NCBI RefSeq assembly: GCF_027595985.1
Contig: NC_073313.1
Location: 99,497,552 to 99,561,551 of the forward strand
Direction of reading: 5' to 3'
Origin: Sorex araneus
Taxonomy: Eukaryota; Chordata; Mammalia; Eulipotyphla; Soricidae
DNA length: 64,000 nt
Shown: positions 1 to 11,300 of the stretch, in pieces
Position numbering within the stretch: the stretch's first letter is position 1
Layout: every line of letters starts with the position of its first letter
The notes under the pieces: model-generated
The model's database searches: none
Seen by the model: the letters and a program-made list of their open reading frames with translations, nothing else
What the model was told of the DNA's origin: nothing
Made by a program: the position numbers and the translations under genes

Positions 1-34
1 ATTAGGTCAAGTAATATGGAATAAATTTGTTATA

Positions 35-160
35 TGCCTGCTCTATGGGGGAAGGCTGGGATCGGAGGGAATCTGGAGATATTGATGGAGTGAGGGGTTC
101 ATTACTGGTAGGATTGGTGTTGGAACATTGTATATCTGAAAGAACTTTTGTTTGTTGCTC
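35..160 (+). mobile_element. L1 3'-end remnant (old)
   Basis: A G-rich stretch is followed by 'ggtgttggaacattgtat', the pattern that ends the L1 3' untranslated regions elsewhere here (for example 4200-4260 and 15180-15230). No A-tail or target duplication is visible, so this is a decayed fragment. Confidence 0.35.
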
Positions 161-177
161 TAGAGATTTTTACTTTG

Positions 178-352
178 ATTTTGATTTTTGGGCCACACCC
201 AATGATGCTCAGTTATGACTCCTGGCTTTGCTTTCAGGGATCAATCATCCTGGCAGGTCAGAAGGAATGTATAGGGTGCTGGGGATTGAATCATCCTGGT
301 CACTTCATGCAAAACAAACCCCCTACCCACTGTACTATCGCTCCAGTCCCTA
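178..352 (-). mobile_element. tRNA-headed SINE, diverged copy
   Basis: Reads in reverse like the better preserved copies at 16808-16990 and 41886-42054: 'gggccacaccc' near the left end, a 'gggtgctggggattgaa' segment, then 'cactgtactatcgctccagt' at the tRNA-like head. Many substitutions mark it as old. Confidence 0.6.
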
Positions 353-1851
353 GATGTTTTCACCTTTACTGAGGTTTTGAAAGGCAAGGCAAAGAAAGCT
401 AAACAGGGTTAGATTTGTTGAAATAGTTGAGGTATCGTCAGTGGGCACTGGGGCAAAGAAATTTTCCTTAGTGGCTACCCAGCAGGGTGACTTAAGCAGG
501 ATGGCCCAGAATGTAAAAGCCCAATGTGAGTATATAAAAAAGTTTACAGGGGGAAAGGGCTTTGTATTGGTTGTCTTACAGATAAAAAATAGGTCTGGGT
601 TAAATATTTTGCTTTGCTATAAATTAGCAATGTCAGTAGACCACAGGTGTGAAAAATATCAGAAAAGAGAAAAAAAGGAAAGAAAAATACGTGATTATTA
701 AACACAGGAAAAATTCTGCTTGTGAGGAGTTCATATTCCAGTGCTATGTAGTGTAATAGATATATAATATGAAGTACATAAAAAAGTACAAACCAAAGAA
801 GATAAAATGTACAGGTGATTTAAATTCTTAAATTATTTTATTTAGCACAAAATTAAAGAATGTATACAGACATAATTTAAATGTGGAAATATTTAAGTTT
901 CATGTTTAAGTTCTTGAAGTGCAGTATATCATTAAAAATGTAAGCAACATGAGCAGATTAACAATCTTGCATTACTTTACCTGGTATAATATTACAAAAT
1001 ATTGACAAGATTACTAATTATTAACTCATTTTGCATTTCTGTTTCAGGTTTTTAACTATAGTTTCCTCATTTTGAAGTATTATTTCAAAATATCAACATG
1101 TCTTTATTTGACATTCTACTTTTTAAATCTTCAAAATGCAGCCAGTTTTCATTTCAACAACAAAAAACTCTACAGGACCTACTTGTTTACTAAACCTTAT
1201 ATACAAAACTATATATCAAAATATAAATGATACACAAACAAGCTGCATTCTTTTAAGGGTCTTTGACATGCAGTATGTCATTTCATTTCAACATGTCAGA
1301 AATATAAGTAAGTTACCAATTAGATAGTTTTCATCCTCTGCTTCTTATTAAATCTTGGCTAGACATTGTGTATTTAACAGATACCTTCACTTTTCAGAGT
1401 ACTCAAATTCTGAGTAAAGCTAGTATGTATCTTACTGAACAGTGCACAGGGAATAATGACATAAGGAATGATACGTATCATGAAGTGAACGTGCACCTTA
1501 AGTTAAGAATAAGAAGGCCAGAAAATCTATTCAAATAGATAAGATAAAACCTACATGAGAAGGTACCAGTTAAGTCTTGGGCTGAGGGCTGAGCTGCTAT
1601 CCAACAGCATAAGGGGCAGCACAGATTGAGCAGAGTATGTCTCTTAAACACAGTACAAGGAACATACACATGTCTTCACAAATTCTGATTGCCTTCAGGA
1701 AACCAATCCATTAGTGTTTTAACATGTTGACCCGGGGTTGTAATGTGTATCAATAAAGCAACAGACAAGTATAAGCCACCCTGAGAAACCCTAATAATGA
1801 TGTTTTAATATCTGTACATCAGTGCTGAAAAAATTCCTTGTACTGTGAACA
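353..1851. other. Gene 3' flank; left end of segmental duplication unit 1
   Basis: No protein-coding gene is recognised. The stretch from about 360 to 1100 aligns by eye, same order and strand, with about 42640-43400. Shared landmarks are 'gggctttgtattggttg' (near 556 and 42844), 'aaaggcaaggaa/caaag' and 'gcagtatatcatt/gcagtgcattatt'. It lies just downstream of the PRAME-like gene's last exon. A minus-strand AATAAA (complement of tttatt at 1103-1108) could serve as a polyadenylation signal, but this is weak. Confidence 0.55.
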
Positions 1852-2365
1852 TCACACAGGAAAAGCAAACCACTTCATGTCTTCCCGCTGTGCCACCTGT
1901 AGCATCAACTTCAATTGGGCCTGTACTTCAGCAAGTTTCTCTTCGTCCAAATTACCATTAAAATCCCGTTGTTCATAGCAATCCAAAGGAACAGGATAAC
2001 TCACATACTTCAGTTCCGTCAAGGTTGTTATGTTTTGCACAAGGGTCATGAGTAAAGGCACAGTAATGCTATTGCAAGCAAAACTAAAAATACGGAGGTG
2101 AGAACACTGGCATAGTGCTGGGAGGATAGCAAAGAGACTAGAGTCAGTGATTTGGCAGTTGTTTATCTCCAGGTATTGCAGGGTTCCTGACACCCTCTCA
2201 AGCAGATTTATCAATGGTTCATGAAATCCCCAGATTAACTGGTTGTTACTTAGTTTCAGTAGCTTTACACTTGTGGCCTGAGTGCTCTGTGATAGGGCAA
2301 TGATATCTCTGTTAGAAAGACCACAGAAAGTGAGAATCAGCATATTCAACTGAGGTTTCAGGACT
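1852..2365 (-). CDS. PRAME-like gene, coding exon 3 (last)
   Basis: On the minus strand a pyrimidine-rich tract ending TTTTTCTACAG gives the acceptor just upstream of 2365. The first base completes the split arginine codon from exon 2, and the frame continues VLKPQLNML to the stop at 1854-1852. The encoded 171 residues carry the C-terminal leucine-rich repeats ([31 protein letters not shown]) and the family-typical YPVPL..YE segment. Confidence 0.85.
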
Positions 2366-5300
2366 CTGTAGAAAAAGAAAACAAAGATTATTCCAGAAAA
2401 CTAAATAATGGACCAGAGCAGTGAACCCTGACTTATACCTACATAAGGCTCTATGATAAATTGTATATAATTTGCAACATAAATTTTTATGAAAAAGAGC
2501 TTTGAAATTTAGACTACAAAGTGGTATGATATTGGGGCATTTACTTTACACCATAAGACCTGGGCTCTTAATCTTTAAAATGTTTATGACATTGCTTCCC
2601 ATACAGCCCTGTGCTCCCCAAGAACTCCTGCCAGGACCATCCCGGCTGTGACCATCTGTGAGCATCTGTGCCTGTAGACTGGACATTAACAAGGGACTGG
2701 CTGGGGGTGTGGCCTCCACTGAAGGGGTGTGGCCTAATCAAAAGTGGGTGTGGCCTTCTGTGGGGTTGGTGGCCGCAGTTATATTTTCCACTCCCAGCAC
2801 TCTTGACTCCCATCCCAACCCTTATTATCTAATTTGGTGGAAAGCGTTCTGGCTACCTCAAACACAATATGACAATAATCTTCTGGCCAACTCCAATTCC
2901 ACCAAAAAACAAGTATATTCAAGAAGTTGCATAAAGCCCAATAGGAAACAACATCTCACCCAATGATGCATTAGATGCCTATCATGAGTCACAGAAAATG
3001 ACCAAGAGGAAAGACGTACTCTAAATGAGGAGAAGGTTGACCAAAGTCTATCTTATTCAGAACTCTTTCTGGCAATAAGAGGGAACAGTGCCAGTGAATT
3101 TAAAGTCTTTACCTCTATAGATCCACAACAACATGAAGAAACAGCACAAATACCCACTACGAGTAGAGGAGGAAGAAAAGAGTCCCAAATCCTCAACATG
3201 GGGTACCCACAAATATTATCTCTCTGAAGAAGAATTCCGAGATGAAATGCTGAGGATGTTCAAGGAACTCAAAGAATCAATGGAACAGTCATACAGAAAA
3301 TTAAAGGAAGAAGTGAAAGAAATGGGGGAATGGATAGCTGAGAAAATACAGGAGGAAATTAGAGCAGAAATAAGAAAACTACAAAAAGAAATGTCACAAA
3401 TGAAGGATTCAATAGATGAATTTAAAAACTCAATAGGTGCCCTCAACAGTAGAATGTCTACAGCCAAAGACAGAATCAGTGAACTTGAAGACGAGCAGCA
3501 GAAATGGTACAGGCAAAAACAAACAATGGGAAGAGACCTCAAAATAGATCTGAGACGAATCAGAGACCTAGGAGATGACTCCAACAGGAACAACATTAGA
3601 ATCATTGGAGTACCGGAAGGACAGGGAGCCAAACCCAATGAAAAAACCACAGTTAAAGAAATCATTGCTGAAAACTTCCCAGAGTTAGAGAATGCAAACA
3701 TCCAGATCCAAGAAGTCAGAAGGCTGCCAGCTAAAAAAATCCTAATAAAAAGACTCGAAGGCATATCATAGTCAGAATGATGGATGCCACAGATAGAGAC
3801 ACAATACTGAAAGCAGCAAGGTCAAAGAAAGAAATCACATACAAAGGAGCACCCCTAAGAATTTGAGCAGACCTATCAGAGGGAACCTTTCAAGCCCGAA
3901 GACAATGGTGGAATATAGTGAAAAAACTCAATGAAATGAAAGCCTCAGCAAGAATACTTTATCCAGCCAAACTCTCACTCAAACTCAAAGAAACGATACA
4001 TCATTTTATAGATAAACACAGCTCAGAAGCTTCATAGACTCAAAACCAAACTTGAAAGAAGGACTAAAAGGACTCCTGTAACACAAGAAAGAAAACACCC
4101 ATAAGAGCAACAAACCCTTAAGTAAAGTGAAATTTACCAGTTACACATGTGGAGTGGGGGGCTGGGGAGGTGAAGGGGAGGTGTACTGTGATTCTTGGTG
4201 GTGGAATATGTGCACTTGTAAAGGGATGGGTGTTCGAGCATTGTATAACTGAGACTTAAACCTGAAAGCTTTGTAACTTTCCACATGGTGATTCGATAAA
4301 TTTTAATAAATTAAAAAATTATACTAGATTTCCTACAAAAGAAAAGTATTCATAATGATATCTTATTTTGTAACCAGACTGAGAGTCAAAAGCCAGCATA
4401 TTTTGGAAGAGTCAAAGAAAGAGAGCTTCACCTAAAATTTTCTATATAACCCAATTATGAACAGAACATAAGTGTATAATAAACAAAATTCTTTAGCAAA
4501 AAAAAGAGCAACAAACCCTTATAGAAAGATGGCAGAAAAACCCCATCTCTCTCAGTGTCAATGGTCTAAATGCACTTATCAAGAGACACAGAGTGGCAAA
4601 ATGGATCCAGAAACTGAAACCAACATTCTGCTGCTTACAAGAAACACATGTGAACAATCAGAACAAACACAGACTCAAAGTTAAAGAATGGAAGACAGTC
4701 TTGCAAGCAAACAACTCCCTCAAAAACGTGGGGTGGCAATACTAGTACCCAACAACATAGATTTCAGGTTGAAAAAGATCAGAAAGGACAGAGACGGCCA
4801 TTGTCTATTTATCAAGTGTTATGTACAACAGTAAGAAATCACACTCTTAAATGTATATGCACCTAATGAGGGAACAGCTAAGTACTTAAAACAACTGCTA
4901 GCAGATTTTTAAGGAGGATATCACGAGCAATACAATAGTAGTCAGAGATTTTAACACTGCCTTGTCACCTCTGGATAGATGAACAAGAACAAAACTCAGC
5001 GAGGAAACACTGGCTCTGAAGGAAGAAATAGAAGAGAGAGGGCTAACAGACCTATATAGGGACTTACACCCCCAAAAGAAAGAATACACATTCTTTTCTG
5101 GTGCACACGAAACATTTTCTAAAATAGACCACATGCTGCGTCACAAAATATACCTCAATAGAATTAAGAAGACAGAAATTGTAACAACTATTTTTTCAGA
5201 CTATGATGCATTGAAGATAGAAGCTAATCACATACAAACCAGGAGAACCAAATCAAACAACTGGAAAGTAAACAACTCGATGTTGAACAATGAGTGGGTC

Positions 5301-8300
5301 AGGAAGGAAGTCAAGAACGAAATCAAAACGTAACTGGAAAGAAATGAGAATGAAGGCACAAGCTACCAAAACCTATGGGACACAGCTAAAGCTGTGTTAA
5401 GAGGAAAATTTATAGCTTTGCAGGCATTCCTCAGCAAGGAAGAAAAGGCCTACATAGATACCTTGACTTCAAAGCTAAAGACATTGAAAAAGATCAACAA
5501 AGGGAATCCCATCCAGGCAAAAGGAAAGAAGTAATAAAACTTAGATCAGAATTAATGACATGGAAACAAAAAAAAAAACAATCCGAAAGGTCAATGAAAC
5601 CAAGATCTGGTTCTTTGAGAAAATAAACAAGACAGATATACCACTAGCAAGAGTCAAAACGAAAGAGAAAGAGAACCCTAAAGACAAATCAGAAATGATA
5701 AAGGGGTCATCACAACAGAAACAAGTGAAATTCAAAAGATCATCAGAAGTCTCTACTTTGAGAGTCTGTATGCCACTAAACAAGAGGACCTAGAAGAAAT
5801 GGATAAATTCCTGGATTCCTATAACCTCCCAAGACTGAACCAAGAAGACTTGGAATACCTGAATAGACCCATTAATATCAAGTAAATTGAAGCTGTAATC
5901 AAAAGTCTTCCCAAAAACAAAAGCCCAGGACCAGATGGATTGACTAGTGAATTCTTCCAAATATTTAAGGAGGACCTATTACCAGTTCTCCTCAAGCTTT
6001 TGCAGGAAATTGAAGAAACAGGAATTCTCCCAAACAGTTTCTATGAAGCACATATCTTCCTAATGCTAAAAGCAAACAAAGACACCACGAACAACGAAAA
6101 CTACAGTCCAGTATCCCTGATGAACACAGATGCAAAGATCCTCAACAAAGATTAGCAAATAGAATCCAACAACTCATCAAAAAGATCATACCCCAGGACC
6201 AAGTGGGATTCATCCCTGGGATGCAAGCATGGTTTAACATTGGAAATCAATCAACATAATCCACCATATCAACAAAAACAGATAAAAATCATATGATCAT
6301 TTCAATAGATGCAGAGAAAGCATTTGACAAGATCCAACACCTATTTATGGTGAAAACTCTCACCAAAATGGGTTAAGAAGGAACTTTCCTCAAGATAGTC
6401 AAAGCCATCTACCACAAACCTACGGCAAGCATCATTCTCAATGGAGAAAAACTTAGGGCCTTCCCTCTAAGATCAGGAGCAAGACAAGGAGGTCCACTCT
6501 CACCACTTCTATTTAATATAATACTGGAAGTACTTGCAATAGCAATTAGGCAAAAATAGACATTAAGTGCATGCGGATAGGAAGGGAAGAAATCAAGATC
6601 TCACTACTCGCAGATGATATATTATACCTAAAGAAACATAAAACCTCTACCAAGAAAGTCCTAGAAAGAACAGACTTGTACAGAAAATTTGCAGGTTATA
6701 AAATCAATACCCAAAATTTCATGGCATTCCTATATGCAAGTAACGAGACAGAGGAAAGTGACATAATAAAAAATTAAAAAAAAAGAAATTCTGGGACCAT
6801 TTGCACCTTGAAACATAGTATAGTCCAGAAAGATAGTACAGTAGGTAAGAAGTTTACCTTGTATGGAGCTAAGCAGGTTTTCATTTCAGGTACCCTATGT
6901 AGTTCCTGATTTCTGCCAGGAACGATCCCTGACATAGAGCTAAGGGAAAACCCTGATGCTGCAATATGGTCCCAAACCCTTGCCTTTCCCCCAAGCAAGG
7001 TATAGACTATTTCCTTCCAAGTAGTCCTTTGAAAAAAAAACAATCCCATTCACAATAGTGCCCCAGAAAATCAAGTACCTGGGAATCAGCCTAACTAAGG
7101 AGGTGAAGGATCTCTACAAAGAAAACTACAAAACACTAATCAATGGAATAAAAGAGGACACGAGGAAATGGGAACATATTCCCTGCTCGTGGATAGGAAG
7201 CATTAACATTGTCAAAATGGCAATACTCCCCAAAGCGCTGTACAGATTCAATGCGATCCCTATAAGGATACTCATGAAAAACTTCAAAGAAATGGAGCAA
7301 ACACTCCTGAAATTCATATGGAACAATAAATGCCCACGAATAGCTAAAGCAATTCTTGGGAAAAAGATGATGGTAGGCATCATCCTTCCAAACCTCAAAC
7401 TCTACTATAAAATGGTAATAATCAAAACAGCATGGTACTAGAATAAAGGCAGAGCTGCAGACCAATGGAACAGGGTGGAATATCCCTACACACAACCCCA
7501 ATTGTATGAACATCTAATCTTTGATAAGGGAACAAGAAATGTGAAATGGAGCAAAGAAAGCCTCTTTAACAAATGGTGCTGGCATAACTGGACAACCACT
7601 TGCAAAAAAATGGGTTTAGATCTCGACTTATCACCATGCACAATAATCAGATCAAAATTGATTAAAGATCTAAACATCAGACCAGAATCCATAAGGTACA
7701 CTTAAGACAAGGTTGGCAAAACCCTTAACAACATTGAAGGTAACGGTATATTCAAAGATGATATGCCACTGACTAACCAAGTGGAAACAGAGATAAACAA
7801 ATGGGACTATATTAAACTAAGAAGCTTCTGCACCACAAAATATACAGTGACCAAAGTACAAAGACAATCTATGGAATGGGAAAGAATATTCACCTAATAC
7901 CCATCCGATAAAGGGTTGATATATAGGACATACAAGGCACTGGTTGGAATCTACAAGAAGAAAACATCCAACCCCATCAAATAATGGGGCAATGAAATGA
8001 ACAGAAATTTCCTCAAGGAATAAATATGAATGGCCAAAATGCACATGTAAAAATGCTCTTCATCACTAATCATCAGAGAGATGCAGATCAAAACAACCAT
8101 GAGATACCACCTCACACCACAGATACTGGCACACATCCAAAAGAACAAAAGAAACACTGTTGGTATGAATGTGAAGAGAAAGGGACTCTCTTCCACTGCT
8201 GGTGGGAATGCTGACTGGTTCAGCCCTTTTGGAAAACAGTATAGCCACTTCTCAAAAAAGTAGAAATTGAGCTCCCATTTGACCAACTATACCACTCTTG

Positions 8301-11300
8301 GGAATCTCTCCTGGAAAGGCAAAAAAAGTATAGTCGAAATGACATCTGCACTTGATGTTCATTGCAGCATTGTTTACAAAAGCTAGAATCTGAAAAAACC
8401 CAAGTGCCCGAGAACAAATGACTAATTAAAGAAAGTTTGGTACATCGACACAATGGAATACTATGCTGCTGTTAGAAAAGATGAAGTCATGAACTTTGCA
8501 TATATGTGGATCAACATGGAAAGTATCATGCTAAGTGAAATGAGTCAGAAAGAGAGAGACAGACATAGAAAGATTACACTCATCTGTGGAATATAAAATA
8601 ACAGAATAGGAGACTAACACCCAAGAATAGTAGAGATAAGTACCAGGAGGTTGGCTCCATGGCTTGGAAGCTAGCCTCACGCTGGAGGAAAGGGCAGCTC
8701 AGATAGAGAAGGGAATACCTGGTTAAGTGTGGCTTGAAGACCCGCACGGGATATGCGCACTGAAAATAAAATAGAGACCAAAAACGATGGCCACTCAGTG
8801 CCTCTATTACAAACCACAACACCCAAAATGAGAGAGAGAACAAAAGGGAATGCCCTGCACAGAGATTGGTTCGGGTGGGGGGATGGGGTGGAGGGTGGGA
8901 GGAACAAGGATGGAGGGGATTGGGCACTGGTGTACGGATGTAAACAAAATGCAAACATGAAAGTTCATAAGTCTGTAACTGTATCTCATGGTGATTCACT
9001 AATAAAAATAAAAAATAAGAAAATTAAAATATATATGACATCAATATTTACAGAAATATGGGTAAGATGGAAAGACAAAATCACTGGATACACAGTTTAA
9101 TCAGTAGTGGCCTTTACTCATATATTTAGTAAAGATGGATCTGAAAAAAGCATCAAGTGAAGATAATCTCTAATTAGGTCTCAGGTCACAAAGTCTCAAT
9201 TCAGGGTGTAAGAGCTAAGGAAACTATATGCGCAAAAAATTCTGGCAGTATTAACTCTTGTGGCCAGTTGATGGAGACATGCATCTGAGCTACAGCACGA
9301 TATATTTATTCATCTGAATACCACTGTTGTCTAAGTGGATGTAAATGCTCATAGAACAAAGAAACTTTTCCGTCAACATATCTGCAGACTTAGATGTATT
9401 AGTCTGTAGAAATTAGTGTCTGCAAATCGATGATTGGCTCACTGAAAAAAGAGCAAATATCACTTCCCATTCAAAGCTTGTTATTTTCCCCACAACATGA
9501 TGACTCTCTGTGGTTAGACAAGTTTTGATTTTCCACAAATACTCAAGTTGAGATAAAAATACAATACAATCTCGTGAATATTTAAGCATGGATTCATTCC
9601 TGCTCCCCACCTCACCTGAGTAGTTTGTGCAGTTGGTTGGTGAGGCAGAAGAAAGACAAGCTCAGCTCCTCAAGGTTGTAAAGCTTCCCAAGACAGGTGA
9701 GAAAAATTTTGAAGTTTTTCCCCTTACATGATCTGAATTTGATATCAGACAGGATGAGATTTTGCAGGTGATTCGACTGAGACAAAAGGGTGGTGACATC
9801 CCTCAGATGAGCCCTCTCCAACTTGAGGCTATCAGTGCACACCATATTCACAATCTGCAGGCTACTTTTGTGCACAGAGAGGTTATCTATTTGCAAATTT
9901 CTGCAGCAGAGGTGCAATAACCCGAAGTTCTGTTCAATCTTAGTCTTCAGGAAAGAAATAAATTGCTTTGTTCTCAAGACACTATTGAAGGAAAGGTCTA
10001 CTAATAATTCCACGGGTTCCCAGGCTGATTGAGACCTAGAGTCTGTTGTAACCTTTCCACGGAACCTGGCATTAAGCCCTGCTTCTTCTACATTAAGAAT
10101 GGAGTGCTGAGAATATATACAAGACAGAAAACATACAGGATACTTGGCCCTGTAAGAGCATGTTATTCTGTATTCTGGGTCTTGCCTTAAATCAAGAATT
10201 CTTAGTTTGGGGCCCCTGTAAAGAAAAAGGAGACAGAACATGTGAGAGTCTGCATGTTTTCTTACAATCCAGCAAGACCAATGATGCAAAGTATGAGCAG
10301 AATATTTTGTGTCAGGTTTTGACTCCATATGTCATTCACATATAAAATCTTTAAAAAATTTAAGCATCCTTCACTCTTTTCCCCATACTTTCTCTGCCTA
10401 TGATTCTCCCCAGTCTTGATGCCCATGTCACCTCTTCATGCAATCGAATAAGAGAGTAAATCCAGCCATAGTATCCTCAAACAGTTCTAATCTATAATTG
10501 GTGCTAATAAGACTTAGAAGTGTTGGAAATCAACCCTAAGTGTTTAGGCTTCACCAGTGAATTGCCTATTTCCTCCTTCCAGAGACTCTTACCATGCCCC
10601 TGCTAACATCCCTAATTTGGTTAAAGTCTATCTTCAATCTTTCCTTTGCATTGGATATTAATCCTAAGTGATTTAGGCTTCATCAGTGAATTTCCCCTTC
10701 TTCCTCCCAGTGAAGCTTAACAAGCTTTTGCTAGCATGCCTAATTTTAAAAAAAGTTTACCTTTAACCTCTCCTTTCTATTTTACCTCTCATTGTAACAG
10801 TTCCCCAAGTCTGTCTTAATTACTTATAAGTCAAAACTTTCTGATAATTCTGAACTTTGCATTTGTACTGCTTTGTATTTGAAGTGCTGTATGTATATTT
10901 GTACCTGCTTTTCTATTTCCCCTATAGACTTTTTATAGACTTTTTATTTTACTATAGATCAATGTTCTTTGGTTAAACACAGGAAGACCATTAATGCCAT
11001 GCTCCTGATATTTGGGAGTTGATTGACGCTGAAATAGATTTACTCCTGGGCATAATTACTTGGTCATAATTACTTGACTCAGGCTTCAGCTGCTGTAGTT
11101 TCTAACACCCCAAAAGGGAGATACCGCCCTGAGACTGGGACGGACCCAGGGCGAGTGGCAAAGCTACCTGGCATCGAAATGGGACATTCTAGAAAGCATA
11201 AATGCATGGTCTTGATGCAAACTCTCAACTTAAGAGATAGGACCTAACGCCCTCGGCCCAGATAAATCTGGAGCCGCTGAGCGCGAATCAGACCCTCTGC

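Larger units (their letters stand above)
4497..9030 (+). mobile_element. 5'-truncated L1 in PRAME-like intron 2
   Basis: Homology starts inside ORF2 (endonuclease region) and runs through the reverse transcriptase and Cys-rich C-terminus to an L1 3' UTR. The UTR includes 'gggcactggtgtacgg' and 'ctgtaactgtatctcatgg', and the element ends in an A-rich tail after 'ggtgattcactaataaaa' (about 8990-9030). It is antisense to the host gene. An older SINE interrupts it at about 6783-7040. Confidence 0.85.

Noticed and set aside
3216..3764. 182-codon open frame antisense to the LINE ORF1
   Set aside because: It is the complement of the Glu/Lys-rich coiled coil (giving Ser/Leu/Phe-rich sequence), a typical shadow frame.
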